Shown here: positions 54,001 through 62,320 of the stretch, piece by piece
Layout: each line of letters starts with the position of its first letter
Numbering within the stretch: the first letter of the stretch is position 1
Assembly (NCBI RefSeq): GCF_039522665.1
Contig: NZ_BAAADV010000001.1
Span: forward strand, 1,288,436-1,352,435
Reading direction: 5' to 3'
DNA length: 64,000 nt
From: Natronoarchaeum mannanilyticum
GTDB lineage: Archaea; Halobacteriota; Halobacteria; Halobacteriales; Natronoarchaeaceae
Program-made: the position numbers and the translations under genes
Notes under the pieces: model-generated
The model's input: only the letters and a program-made list of their open reading frames with translations
Database searches by the model: none
What the model was told of the DNA's origin: nothing

Positions 54001-56866
54001 AACGGCCGAACACGAACTCACGCACATCGCCCAGTTCGAGATGGACATGGAGACCGACGGCGACTGGAACTTCCTCCTCGAGGGACAGGCATCCTTCGAG
54101 GCCAACACCTTCCAGTTCTACTCGGTCGACGCGAATCGCCCCGATCGGGCGGAGCTGTTAGACTGGGACGGATCGCTCGATGAGTACGAGCAGGGCAACG
54201 ACTTCGTCAGCGCGTTCTACGCCGAGTACGGCCGACAGACGTTCCTCGAGATGGTCGAGGACTCCGAAGGCGAGGATCTCGACAGGCGCTTCGAGGCGGC
54301 CACCGGCGAGTCGTTCGACGCGTTCTACGACCGCTGGAAGAGCACGGATCCTGCCGTGGATCCAGGCAGCGATCGGGCGGACGTCTCCTACCGCGTGTCG
54401 TTCCACTACGAGGACGGCCAGCTCAGCACCGACGGCTCACCGATGGCGGACGTCAGCTGGGACGTCGACGGCGACGGCGTCTTCGAGCGGACCGGCGAGA
54501 CGATCGACTGGACGCCCGACGAGGCCGGCGAACAGTCGGTGACCCTGGCCTACGAGGACGAGGGAACGACCATCGCACAGACCCAGCGCTTCCGGGTTTC
54601 GAGCGGTTCCGTCGACGAACCGCCCGCCGTCTCGGGCACGGTCGCCGTCTCGAACGCGACGCCGTACAACGGTCAGGAGGTCACGTTCGACGCCTCGGAC
54701 GCGGAACTGGTCGAGGGCGACCAGCGGCGCAGCGTCGAGCAGTACCACTGGAACTTCGGCGACGGGACGACCCATACGACGACCGAGCCGACGATCACGC
54801 ACGCGTTCGCCGACCCCGGCGAGTACAACGTCACGACGACGCTCGACGCCGGCAACGCGTCCGCGTCGACGACCCGGACGGTCTCGGTCGAACTGGACGA
54901 TCGCCCGCCGGAGATCAGCGACGTCGCGGTCGACCGGTCCCTCGCGAGCGACGAGGTGACGATCAGCGCCAACGTCACGCCGGTCGGCCCCGACGTCGAG
55001 GCGGTCCGCCTCGGCGTCGGCGCGACGTTCACGTCCTTTACCGTCACCGAACCCGCGGCCGACAACGCGACCGAAGGGCGGGTCGAGGCGACGATCGACG
55101 GCGACGCCGTCGTCGCGGACGGCGAGTACACCGCGGTCGTCGAAGCGGTCGACGAACTGGGCAACACGACGACCGAGCGCGGCGACAGCGTCGCGTTCGA
55201 CACGACGCCGCCCGGGATACGGCCGCGCGTCGACGGCCTCGACACTGAAACCGCGACGCTGACGCTCGACGCCGACGAGCCGTTCGATCTAACCGATCTT
55301 CGGATCGCCGCTCGCGGCGACGGCACTGCCGATCGGACGCCGAACGCGAGCCGGATTCCGGGCGGACTCGAGGACGCCGAGGACGAACTCGCAGTCGACT
55401 TCGAGGGCGGCCTCGTGGGCGGCACGAACACGACCTACACCGTCGCTCTCGACGCGACCGACGACGCCGGCAACGAGGTCACGACAGAGTTCGAGTCGAC
55501 GGTCATTCCCTACGAGCTCGACAACGGCACCGCGACGCTGACGCCCGCGGGCGTCAACAGCACCGTGACGCTCGACGCCGACGCCGCGGCGATCGACAAC
55601 GACACCGATCGGACCGCCGTCATCACGGCCACTACCGTCCCGCCGGCGGGGACCGAACTCGACGCCGCCACGATCGCCGGCGGCTTCCTCGACGTCGACC
55701 GCGTCGGACTCGACGCGAACGAGCTCGAGAACGCGACCGTCAGGATCCCGCTCGCCGCCGTCGACGACGATCTCGCCGAGGCGTTCGAGCCCGACGAGCT
55801 GCGGATCGTCCGCTCGGCCGACGGCGAGCGCGGGTACGACCCGCTCGCGACCGACTACGACGCCGACGCGAACGAGCTGGTCGCGACCGCCGACGACTTC
55901 AGTCAGTTCGCCGTCGCCGGTACCGACGAGACGCCGCCGTCGATCGACGAGGTCGGCGTCGATCCCGGCACCGAGGTCGCGCCCGACGAGGGGCCGGTTA
56001 CGGTCGCGTTCGAGTACTCGCCCGAGATCTCGGGGATCGACGTCGCCGAAACCGCGGTCGACGTCAACGCCTCCGCGAACCGCGTCGAGACGCAGATCAC
56101 CGGCGAGCGCGCGACGGTCGACATCGCGGACCTCGAAATCGGCGAGACGATCGCCGTCGATCTCACCGTCGCCGACGACGCCGGTAACGCCGAAACGGCG
56201 ACGGAGACGATCACCGTCTCCGAATCCGGCTCCTCCGGCGGTGGTGGTAGTATCGGCGGTGGCGGCGGTGGCGGCGGGCTATCGCTCGAACCGCCTCACT
56301 TCACGGTCGAGGTCCAGGATGCCGGCGGGCCGTACGAACCAGGCGAAACCGCAGAGATCACCGCCGTGGTCGATAACGACGGCGGCACCGTCGGCACCCA
56401 GGAACTCACTCTGGCCACGGGGGGCGAGGTCGTTGATCGCGAGTCCCAGCAGCTTGCCATGGGACAGCAGCGCTTCGTGACGTTCACCTACGACGTGCCC
56501 ACGAGTGCAAGCGGTGATCAGCGGGTCGTGATCGAAAGCGCGAACGACTCGGCGTCGACGTCGCTCTCGATCGACGCCGAGGCGTCGACGGGCGACGACC
56601 GACAGGAGGGCGGCAACGATACTGACGATGAGGCTGGTGGCGACGAGAACGATACTGACGACGAGACGGACGGCGATAGTCTCGACGATGACGATATTGG
56701 CACAGACGAGACCGACGATGCTGCAACCGGCGCTGACGACGAGAGCGACGAAACCGGCACCGACGAGTCGACGGACGACGACGGTTCGCCAGGGTTCGGT
56801 CCCGTAATCGCGCTCGCGGCGCTCCTCGTCGGGGGTATCGTTCGTCACCGGAACAGGCAGGACTGA
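48077..56866 (+). CDS. Giant PGF-CTERM surface protein with metallopeptidase domain
   Basis: 2,929 residues. Signal peptide 1-40; PKD/Ig-like domains at about 573-660, 755-840, 1638-1805; two beta-propellers of PQQ-like repeats at about 861-1224 and 1243-1634. At about 1905-2095 a gluzincin-type peptidase has H1979-E-L-T-H1983 and, 18 residues on, E2002 in LLEGQASFE. More PKD/Ig modules follow, then a Gly-rich linker (about 2722), a CARDB-like domain and a 70-residue Asp/Glu/Thr linker. It ends SPGFGPVIALAALLVGGIV plus basic residues: PGF-CTERM (PGF at 2905-2907), the archaeosortase A signal. It should be exported, glycosylated, processed and lipid-anchored. ATG 48077 gives a normal signal sequence. 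Role unknown. Confidence 0.92.
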   Translation: MSARNIRSTVRRIAPVCAVLLLLAAVVALGTGVGATAVSAQSSGGLDQSASVSPNESQTFAPGGTYPVVVSVDVGEESFLSDDRIENPALDVAVEGDATIESVQPTDYQTAEFNETSATVSSDSFFRAGTTQTSVVLVDVPGGVDTGSVSLTATPRAGATEYETARAEYAVTSDVTTREAMANASAARNTLVSSYRDSYGTLLYSEPWNETTATAMRDGFATAITEGTKGAIVGSTPGLSTVDDIRTSYEVATGNYDGGTAGQIAKINLALKNDLDSRMARDSVRRAGNSSAPLAELERLNAQERRAWEEGDRDALEEALLRQRAVLVDASFESSGNPYANDYETSLLVEAEEQRDASRSSVGFGEENPLLAEYFAALSTYATDEYDAAGDRLALVREPSPQVTTASDRSAIEDDLRGLAENETTTVTFTVANADGAGVASQRSFLSLSHGENISIEDVSEIGTDEPPAVDRLDPGDEAIDASGEQTTLDHALVDVRDQYDPGQQRQYQVTISRDDEGEAWLSYRAAFRPFFVADGLSPEENQEAYERFPRSGPEDQQGWPAYTLSTDDTTAPPRPVIDAPADPTTGESVELDASGTTADAAIESYEWSLDTDDDGDVDRTLSGETPTTTVEFAGPTRIRLDVTDADGRTATSETVVRVEDAALTANTTSIPVAADRSLPEPGDDLSFDAPADIEDPEWTLVENGTERDAGQSDTFSTTVDEAGTYELTLSGTVDGVDVETTETIYVASRGERVGTPSVRISAPSRADPGETIAIDASASTHPHPNRVIDGFELRVDGEQVDSNADGRFERAFDAEGDRTIEVVAIGSAGNESTASRTVAVGDASTDDPTDDPTDASDWTDPGRTGYAAANGTTAQDVVWERTFERSALGAAVGNGTTAVVTSAGTATDERLYSFGPNGSERWNRSIAGASGEPALGTDGTTYVRYSAGVRAFDADGSVRWDTENDDACTYDFCFIDPSRPVATEDAVYVLGEVERETALIALDPETGDQRWNRTFPNATDVPNDAIAAADGGAYAAVPGVGLVAVDADGTERWRASLPDAQAHPVATPSGAVLYTTNESLIALDADTGGELWTHATQSRAAPSVTNDGRIVVPRGTYSDRLEATYGIDVLDAEGRVQAEWTSEIFAGDTENFDVFEQPLVTRDGLVRFVAGPTDDPDARYVIGLDGTERSVADVEVGSPTLDLVADGRPLLVGTDRMQALGDVEEESDPIDDSVDVGVPTPPDGTWPRSRFDVGNTRAATDVTAPRSIGAAWEFSVPRNDSGTMPVSSTVATEDTVLVGLGRVIGGADVYNDSTVYAVDRQTGERRWDAVVRGSEKRRVTDMQVSGDTVLVEYVEQADALNRHLAAIDVSTGEERWNTRVYGSGPVFSERGDDIYLQSSLQLEELNATTGETEWAVAPADGDASFEGNGPPVVTNETVFSAADCEVPGSDWPTGCVVAVNRSDGSVRWVERTSHVFSDVDSSPVPVVDDGSLYVPGRLGGQYEIVEFDAKTGDVIANETLAGHGSYNHATLPRPAVTDSRFVTERGIYTRENFQRSASLDLDAMPAVVGDRAFGVADGELVAHELSTGDRIESVAHSDGAPDRIGAIADGTVVTVTDGNPEEFGDTEGAVLAYQGTTEPGFEYGPTEPGVNETVTFEASVAADAYGWDGDGDGEIEAQGKTVDLSFAESGTHDVTLVTDPGSDGSARYTRSVMVTEPIKASLDVNERHPKPSTMLELSAADSAGTGNLTYDWEVKGVDDDVSDCEATCEVWLPADQSVTVSVAIADENGQTDTTSVTVTPVDARIDVAVDGTDRQRLFYEDDVLLEETLTVNVIGDASLSDLRIEGVAATTDGGTVELDETGQATITAELDAAGVDDPVTREVELSVHEYRSETERFEFTTESRKTTVGLAMIQPQLDPMARHLEQRVGELPSTVHFEATDRIENGTHAGLAKYPDTILVDTTQSSTGGGLELGTAEHELTHIAQFEMDMETDGDWNFLLEGQASFEANTFQFYSVDANRPDRAELLDWDGSLDEYEQGNDFVSAFYAEYGRQTFLEMVEDSEGEDLDRRFEAATGESFDAFYDRWKSTDPAVDPGSDRADVSYRVSFHYEDGQLSTDGSPMADVSWDVDGDGVFERTGETIDWTPDEAGEQSVTLAYEDEGTTIAQTQRFRVSSGSVDEPPAVSGTVAVSNATPYNGQEVTFDASDAELVEGDQRRSVEQYHWNFGDGTTHTTTEPTITHAFADPGEYNVTTTLDAGNASASTTRTVSVELDDRPPEISDVAVDRSLASDEVTISANVTPVGPDVEAVRLGVGATFTSFTVTEPAADNATEGRVEATIDGDAVVADGEYTAVVEAVDELGNTTTERGDSVAFDTTPPGIRPRVDGLDTETATLTLDADEPFDLTDLRIAARGDGTADRTPNASRIPGGLEDAEDELAVDFEGGLVGGTNTTYTVALDATDDAGNEVTTEFESTVIPYELDNGTATLTPAGVNSTVTLDADAAAIDNDTDRTAVITATTVPPAGTELDAATIAGGFLDVDRVGLDANELENATVRIPLAAVDDDLAEAFEPDELRIVRSADGERGYDPLATDYDADANELVATADDFSQFAVAGTDETPPSIDEVGVDPGTEVAPDEGPVTVAFEYSPEISGIDVAETAVDVNASANRVETQITGERATVDIADLEIGETIAVDLTVADDAGNAETATETITVSESGSSGGGGSIGGGGGGGGLSLEPPHFTVEVQDAGGPYEPGETAEITAVVDNDGGTVGTQELTLATGGEVVDRESQQLAMGQQRFVTFTYDVPTSASGDQRVVIESANDSASTSLSIDAEASTGDDRQEGGNDTDDEAGGDENDTDDETDGDSLDDDDIGTDETDDAATGADDESDETGTDESTDDDGSPGFGPVIALAALLVGGIVRHRNRQD

Positions 56867-57074
56867 CGGTCTCCTGTCGAGTGAATCCACTCTGAGTACC
56901 CCTCCAATCTCATTCCTCCGTTTCTGGGGCTCTCTTTGCTTGCTCCAGTCGGGTCATTACCGGGATATCGATTCTCGCGATAACTGTCTCTCCTTCTGTA
57001 CACCTCCGCGGCAACACGCTCTCTCGCCCGCTCACAACGACGCTTACAAACCCCTACTCTCCCTACCACGCCAC

Positions 57075-57743
57075 ATGACCGCGACCGACATCGCAGACGA
57101 CGTCCGCGACGACAACGAGACCGCGCTCTCCCGGCTGGGCTCCTCGAAGGCGCTGTACGCGATCACCGGCGGGGAGATGGAGTCCGAGGCGATCCTCACC
57201 GCAGCGGCGGACCGCGCGCACGCCGCCAGCGAGACGTTCGCCGCCTGGGTGCCCGAAGCCGACGCCGAGGCCGAACAGGATCTGTTCGACGAGGCCGCCC
57301 AGCTCACGGCCGATCACTACGAGCAGGTCCTCGGGAAGCTCGACGATCACGACCCCGGAGAGGTTCCGGCGATCCAGACCCAGCTGCGCGACGCCGACGA
57401 TGCGGCAGCTCGACTCGGCGGCCTGCTCGGACACACGCTCGTCGCCAACAAGCTCATCGAACAGTTCACCGGCTTCTTCGTCGGCGACGCCGATCCACAG
57501 ACCGCATCACTCTTCCGCGGATACGGCGGCGACATCGACGAACTGCGCGAGAACGTGCTCGACCTGATCGACGACCTCGACGCCGACCCGGACGCCGAAG
57601 CGCAGAGCGCTTCGAGCCCTGACTCGGCGTCGCCTCGTCAGGACGCCGTCGCCGCCGCCGCGACCGAGGCGATCCAGGCGGCCTACGAGTCATACACCGA
57701 ACAGCTCGAGGCGATGGGCGTCAACCCCAAGCCGGTTTGCTGA
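57075..57743 (+). CDS. Rubrerythrin-like helical protein
   Basis: 222 residues from ATG 57075 (MTATDIADDVRDDNETALSRLGSSKALYAITGGEMESE). A long four-helix pattern with regularly placed acidic residues and Ala. A haloarchaeal family usually annotated as rubrerythrin-like, but no ExxH iron ligand set is plain. Acidic Ser/Pro linker at about 180-195. Function not established. Confidence 0.7.
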   Translation: MTATDIADDVRDDNETALSRLGSSKALYAITGGEMESEAILTAAADRAHAASETFAAWVPEADAEAEQDLFDEAAQLTADHYEQVLGKLDDHDPGEVPAIQTQLRDADDAAARLGGLLGHTLVANKLIEQFTGFFVGDADPQTASLFRGYGGDIDELRENVLDLIDDLDADPDAEAQSASSPDSASPRQDAVAAAATEAIQAAYESYTEQLEAMGVNPKPVC

Positions 57744-57870
57744 CGGACTGCCGACGACTGTTAGCTGTCATTCTGGCCGAATGCTGTCGGTTACGGGCCG
57801 GTCGTAGCCCCTCGGCGGCCGTCCCGGACGACACCGACGTTTAAGCGAGCGGGAGCCGATTTCCACGACA

Positions 57871-58161
57871 ATGAGCACGCTTCGACGCGTCGCGCTCGAC
57901 GTCCTCAAGCCCCACGACCCGCCGCTGCTGGAGTTTACGGAGCGCATCTCGGCCGTCGAGCGCGTCGACGCCGTCTCGGCGTCGCTGATCGAACTCGACC
58001 AGGAGGTCCAGAACGTGAAGCTCACGATCGAAGGCGAGGACCTGCGCTACGAGGCCGTCGAGGCGGCGATCGGCGAGCTCGGCGGCACCGTCCACTCGGT
58101 CGATCAGGCCGCCTACGGGGAGTACGTCGTCGAAGAGCAACCCACTCCGCAGGACGGCTGA
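57871..58161 (+). CDS. DUF211 domain protein
   Basis: 96 residues. LRRVALDVLKPHDPPLLEFTERISAVERVDAV and the C-terminal VHSVDQAAYGEYVVEE match the compact ferredoxin-like DUF211 fold. These are small conserved archaeal proteins, mostly uncharacterised. Its stop is 5 nt before the GTG of the VIT-type gene, so the two are co-transcribed. Confidence 0.85.
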   Translation: MSTLRRVALDVLKPHDPPLLEFTERISAVERVDAVSASLIELDQEVQNVKLTIEGEDLRYEAVEAAIGELGGTVHSVDQAAYGEYVVEEQPTPQDG

Positions 58162-58166
58162 CGACC

Positions 58167-58748
58167 GTGTCCTCCACGCGCCGCCTCCTGCGATCGCTGC
58201 TCGGCCGGGAAGACGTCCGCTCGATTTCGCGGCGGTACTTCGTCTCCAACGGGTTCGACGGAACGCTGACGAGCATCGGGGTGATCGTCGGCGCCGTCCT
58301 GTCGGGCGTGTCCGACGGGGTCACCGTCGTCACGATCGGGCTGGGCGCCGCGGTCGGGCTTGGAACCTCGGCGGTCTGGAGCGTCTGGGAGATCGAGCGC
58401 GCCGAGACGCGCGCCGAGATCATGCGGATCGAGGCGGCGATGCTCACGGACCTCGACGACACCCAGGTCCAGCGCGAGCAACGGGCCGCTCGCGTGATCC
58501 ACGCGACGGCCAGCGGGCTCGGCCCGCTGATCGGCGTCCTCATCCCGCTCTCCCCGCTTCTCTTCGAGGGGACCGTCTTCTCGATGGCGGAGGCGGGCGT
58601 CGTCGGCGTCGCCCTCGGGATCGCCGTCCTCGCCGTCTTCGGCGCGTACATGGGCTCGATCTCCGGGCAGCGGTGGTACGTGTCCGCGCTCCGGATGGGA
58701 CTCGCCGGGCTGGTCGTCGCCGTGATCAACCTCTTCCTGCCGGGGTAG
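58167..58748 (+). CDS. VIT1/CCC1-type metal transporter
   Basis: 193 residues from GTG 58167 with five membrane segments. It begins SISRRYFVSNGFDGTLTSIGVIVGAVLSG, the conserved N-terminal pattern of VIT/CCC1 proteins, and has a cytoplasmic helix with EIERAETRAEIMRIEAAM between TM2 and TM3. VIT proteins move Fe2+ or Mn2+ across membranes; this short form resembles the archaeal relatives. Co-transcribed with DUF211. Confidence 0.82.
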   Translation: MSSTRRLLRSLLGREDVRSISRRYFVSNGFDGTLTSIGVIVGAVLSGVSDGVTVVTIGLGAAVGLGTSAVWSVWEIERAETRAEIMRIEAAMLTDLDDTQVQREQRAARVIHATASGLGPLIGVLIPLSPLLFEGTVFSMAEAGVVGVALGIAVLAVFGAYMGSISGQRWYVSALRMGLAGLVVAVINLFLPG

Positions 58749-58940
58749 CGAGCGGACGGCGCCGCTTCGTTCAGCTTCGCCGTCAGAGTCGGATCGAGCA
58801 CCCGATCCTGGTGGCCCCGCCCCGTTCACGGCCGCTCTCCGCCGCTCGTTCGGTTTCGTCGGTCCGGCATCGTCACGTCCAGGGGCCCCTGTCAGCCGCG
58901 AGAAACGTATTTATCGTTCCGTCGCCTACGTGGGGTCACG

Positions 58941-59546
58941 ATGATGGCCACGACACACGCGCTCTGGGGGATGGCGCTCGCCCTTCCCGTCCTCGCGCTC
59001 GCCCCGGAGTTCGCGCCGGTCGCCTTCGGCGCCGGGCTCGTCGGCGGCCTGTTCCCCGACCTCGATCTGTACGCCGGCCACCGGCGGACGTTCCACTTCC
59101 CGGTGTACGCGTCGCTCGCGGCGGTTCCGGCTATCGCGCTCGCGATCGTCGCGCCGTTGCCCTGGACCGTCGCGTTCGCCGCCGGGCTGGCCGCCGCGGC
59201 GCTGCACGCCGCGAGCGACGCCGCGGGCGGCGGCCTCGAACTGCGGCCGTGGCGCGCCAGTTCCGAGCGGGCGGTGTACAGCCACTATCACGGGCGCTGG
59301 CTCCCGCCGCGGCGGTGGGTCCGGTACGACGGCGCCCCCGAGGATCTCGCGCTCGCCGTGCTCGCGGCGATTCCGCTGCTCGTCGTCGGCGACGGCCGCG
59401 TCGCCGGCGTCGCTGTCGCGCTCCTGGCGGCGTCGCTGGTCTACGTCCTACTGCGAAAGCCCCTCGCGGCGCTCGTCGAGCATCTCGCCCGCCTCGTTCC
59501 GGCGTCCGTGCGGCCGTACGTCCCCGAGCGCTACCGGGACGCATGA
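58941..59546 (+). CDS. DUF457-type membrane-bound metal-dependent hydrolase
   Basis: 201 residues with several membrane segments. MMATTHALWGMALAL, LVGGLFPDLDLYAGHRRTFHFPVYASL and ALHAASDAAGGG give the His/Asp sites of the DUF457 family. It is a different branch from the gene at 43980. Function unknown beyond the motif. Confidence 0.8.
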   Translation: MMATTHALWGMALALPVLALAPEFAPVAFGAGLVGGLFPDLDLYAGHRRTFHFPVYASLAAVPAIALAIVAPLPWTVAFAAGLAAAALHAASDAAGGGLELRPWRASSERAVYSHYHGRWLPPRRWVRYDGAPEDLALAVLAAIPLLVVGDGRVAGVAVALLAASLVYVLLRKPLAALVEHLARLVPASVRPYVPERYRDA

Positions 59547-59650
59547 CGACCGCGCTCCCCGACGGCCGCCCCGGAAATATCGACTCGGCGGTCCCGAGAC
59601 GCACGCTCGAAACGGGTAGCTCTATGTTGTTCGACTGAACAACGTCGACC

Positions 59651-60208
59651 ATGTCATCGGCCGAGCGCGGCGCGAAACGCGGCATCCGGTACGCGCTGGT
59701 CACCGTGTTTCTCGTCGGCCTCCGAAAGCGGAGTCCGGGCGCCGTCGTGAACGCCGTCCTGGCGGCGGTCGGGACGTACCTGACCGATTTCGTGGAACGA
59801 ACGTACGACGTGGACCTCCGGCCGTGGCACCACCTGTACGTCGATTCGGCGATGATCACCCACGCCGTCGGCATGCTCGGGCCGTACGACGAGGTCAGCT
59901 GGTGGGATCATCTCACCCACACCCACTCCGCGACGATCCTCGGCGGTGCCGTCTTCGCGATCAGCCGCCGCCGGGGGCGCGATCCCCGCCCGCGCGTCGT
60001 CGCCGTCGTCGCCGTCGCCGGCGTGCTGTGGGAGATCGCGGAGTACCTCATCCACGCCGGCGCCGACCGCCTCGGCGTCGAGCCGATCCTCGTCACCTAC
60101 GGCCGGAGAGACACCGCCCTCGATCTGCTGTTCGATCTCGTGGGTGCGGTGCTCGTCCTCGCGTTGGGCGACCGCGTGCTCGGGGACGTCGCCGACGGCG
60201 ACGCGTGA
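59651..60208 (+). CDS. YjdF-like (DUF2238-type) membrane protein
   Basis: 185 residues with four to five membrane segments. SWWDHLTHTHSATILGGAVFA, VLWEIAEYLIHAGADRLGV and DTALDLLFDLVGAVLVL carry the WDxxxH, WExxE and DxxxDxxG positions of DUF2238/YjdF proteins. Function unknown. Confidence 0.75.
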   Translation: MSSAERGAKRGIRYALVTVFLVGLRKRSPGAVVNAVLAAVGTYLTDFVERTYDVDLRPWHHLYVDSAMITHAVGMLGPYDEVSWWDHLTHTHSATILGGAVFAISRRRGRDPRPRVVAVVAVAGVLWEIAEYLIHAGADRLGVEPILVTYGRRDTALDLLFDLVGAVLVLALGDRVLGDVADGDA

Positions 60209-60329
60209 CCCGACGCCCGAGACCGGCTCTCGCGGGCCGCCGACCGACCGCACGGCCGCGCCGCTCGCGGGACCGCTTCCGGAAAGAACGCCTCGAAGCG
60301 GCGCCGAGACGCCGCTGTCGTCGACGGCG

Positions 60330-60602
60330 CTAGACGCCGGGCAGGTCCTCGCGGAACTCCCGGATCTTCTCGCGGGCCCGCTCGACGTGCTCGCCGACCT
60401 CCTCGCCGGCGTCTTCGAGGATCTCTCGGAGTTTGCCGTCCTCGCGCGCCAGTCGTCCGTGGTCGGGCTTACGTTCCTTGTCGGCCAGCGTCGCCACGGC
60501 GTCCGAGCGCTCGTGGAGCCGCTCGCGCAGGTCGTCGCTCTCTGCGTTCTCGCTGGCGTCTCGGAGCGCGTCGCTCGCGTCGGAGAGTTCGTCGTGTGCC
60601 AT
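60330..60602 (-). CDS. Small coiled-coil protein (DUF7553-like)
   Basis: 90 residues, mostly charged helix: ELSDASDALRDASENAESDDLRERLHERSDAVATLADKERKPDHGRLAREDGKLREILEDAGEEVGEHVERAREKIREFRED. The DHGRLAREDGKL turn between two helices is characteristic of a haloarchaeal small protein family. Probably forms a helical hairpin. Role unknown. Confidence 0.75.
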   Translation of the reverse strand: MAHDELSDASDALRDASENAESDDLRERLHERSDAVATLADKERKPDHGRLAREDGKLREILEDAGEEVGEHVERAREKIREFREDLPGV

Positions 60603-61235
60603 GCGTCAAACTACTCACCGTATCGTATAGAACGTTTATCCATTCGCGTCAGCGTTTGCGCGTCGGGACACGTCGGCAATCCGGGCGTTCGAGTCCGGCG
60701 GATCCACTCGATACTGCCCGTCCGACGGGCACGGTATAAATTCTATTTGAGTTTTCTCCTGGTCCAACGACCCGGTGCTCGTGACGAGACGCGACGCCGT
60801 TCGTCGGCGATAAATGTCTATATAGAATTTAGTTAGTATGGTTTACATAATCGTTTTCCTACTTCCATCGATCAACTGTGCGATCGGCGGACGTTCCTGA
60901 GATATCCCTGGCTTCGAACCGTGTGAATTTGCCGTTTCTACGGCTGTTCGGTCCTTCCTTTCGAATAGTTCGTAGCGGCGTCGACTGTCGAGATGGAAAC
61001 ACCGGTGCTATTTGAGAGGCTGTATTTTATAATGATAAAATCAAAAAGAATTTTGGGCATATAGCCGATTTTACTTGTTGGTCTGGGCGCTCTTGCCTCT
61101 CTTAATCAAACGCACGGTAGATATGATTAACATATTATGAATTATCTAACAGTATGATTTTGCTACAGAAAATATTTCTGGTCGAGGGAATATCTCTGTG
61201 AGCTCAGTCCACGTGGGATAAAACTAGATTAGGAT
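60603..61235. other. AT-rich intergenic region, no gene seen
   Basis: About 630 bp with runs such as TTTTATAATGATAAAATCAAAAAG near 61025. No frame with coding character and no tRNA-like fold was found. It may hold promoter elements for the gene at 60330 and decayed sequence. Confidence 0.55.
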
Positions 61236-61339
61236 TTATTTCTGGGCGATTCGTTGCCGTCGGGTAGTGGCCTGCCGCGGCCAGGTCGCGAGCCGTCGCA
61301 GCGGAGAGTTCCGTCGCCGAGTCCGGGGCGTCGACGCCA

Positions 61340-62203
61340 TCACACCTCGATGACGGTGTTTTCCAGCCGACCGATGCTCTCGATCGAGATCGAAACTTCG
61401 TCCTCCGGCGACAGCGTGAACCCCTCTTCGGGAACGAGAGAGGTGCCGGTCAGCAGCACGCCCAGCTCCGGAACCGCGTTGTGGGCGGTCCAGTAGTCGA
61501 CGAGCGTCTCGCAGGTCCTGGCCATCTTCGCCGTCGAGGTCTCGTCTTCGTACAGCGTCTCCCCGTCGCGGGCGATGGTCATCGACATCGTCAGGTCGTG
61601 CGGATCGCCCACCTCTTCGGCGGAGACGACGCAGGGGCCGAGCGAGCAACAGCGGTCGTACACCTTCGCCTGCGGGAGGTACAGCGGATTCTCGCCCTCG
61701 ATCGAGCGGCTGCTCACGTCGTTGCCGATCGTGTAGCCGACGATATCGCCGTCGTACAGCACGACGCCGAGCTCCGGCTCCGGAACGTTCCACGAGGAGT
61801 CGCCGCGGACGCCGATCGCCTCGCCGGGGCCGACGGTACGGCTCGGCGTCGCCTTGAAGAAGATCTCCGGCCGCTCGGCGCCGTAGACGTCCAGGTACAT
61901 CTCGGGCATCCCGCTCTCGGCCTCGCGCGCTTCCTCGCTGATCTCGTAGGTCACGCCCGCGGCCCACACTTCCTCGGGGACGATCGGGAGCGCGGCGTCC
62001 TCCGGTTCGAAGTCGATGGTCGGGGCGTCCGCCGTCAGATTGGCGGCGAGCTCGTCGACGCCGCTCTCAGCGACGTCGGCGGCCGCTGCGAGGTCGCCGA
62101 AACCGCTCACGTGGGGCTTGACTGCCGTGAGATCGTACGCTGCGTCGCCGTCGTCGGCGATCAGTCTGTCGTCGGTGCCGTCGTCGAGCCGGTAATATCG
62201 CAT
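61340..62203 (-). CDS. Fumarylacetoacetate hydrolase-family protein (sugar-acid dehydratase type)
   Basis: 287 residues from ATG 62203. AAGVTYEISEEAREAESGMPEMYLDVY, RPEIFFKATPSRTVGPGEAIGVR, WNVPEPELGVVLYDG (metal Glu residues), IGYTIGNDVSSRSIEGENPLYLPQAKVYDRCCSLGP. This resembles 2-keto-3-deoxy-xylonate/arabinonate dehydratases of halophiles and Sulfolobus rather than FAH itself. It would make alpha-ketoglutarate semialdehyde, the substrate of an aldehyde dehydrogenase like the one that starts at 63855. A second transposable element now lies between them. The upstream TATA box supports the start. Confidence 0.82.
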   Translation of the reverse strand: MRYYRLDDGTDDRLIADDGDAAYDLTAVKPHVSGFGDLAAAADVAESGVDELAANLTADAPTIDFEPEDAALPIVPEEVWAAGVTYEISEEAREAESGMPEMYLDVYGAERPEIFFKATPSRTVGPGEAIGVRGDSSWNVPEPELGVVLYDGDIVGYTIGNDVSSRSIEGENPLYLPQAKVYDRCCSLGPCVVSAEEVGDPHDLTMSMTIARDGETLYEDETSTAKMARTCETLVDYWTAHNAVPELGVLLTGTSLVPEEGFTLSPEDEVSISIESIGRLENTVIEV

Positions 62204-62227
62204 GGCACGAAAGAGAACCCTCTCTAT

Positions 62228-62234
62228 GATAAAG
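62228..62234 (-). promoter_or_regulatory. TATA box of FAH-family gene
   Basis: Minus-strand CTTTATC, centre about 28 nt before ATG 62203, so the transcript is probably leaderless. The right end of the IS element ends at about 62259, just upstream, so the core promoter survived insertion but any distal regulatory site was separated. Confidence 0.55.
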
Positions 62235-62258
62235 CTCCCGCCGGATCGCTCCGGAGGG

Positions 62259-62320
62259 TGACTTCCTCCCCACCTTACTCGCTTACCGCTGACGCGGTTC
62301 GCTCCTTGAGGGTGGGGCTT
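62259..62320 (-). ncRNA. Putative TnpB guide (omega/reRNA) scaffold at right end
   Basis: CCCCACC (62268-62274) pairs with GGTGGGG (62311-62317) and encloses an inner hairpin ACCGC-TGAC-GCGGT (62285-62298). It overlaps the 3' end of tnpB, whose stop is at 62275. The guide would begin at 62258 and read into the FAH promoter region. The assignment rests on position and folding only. Confidence 0.5.
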
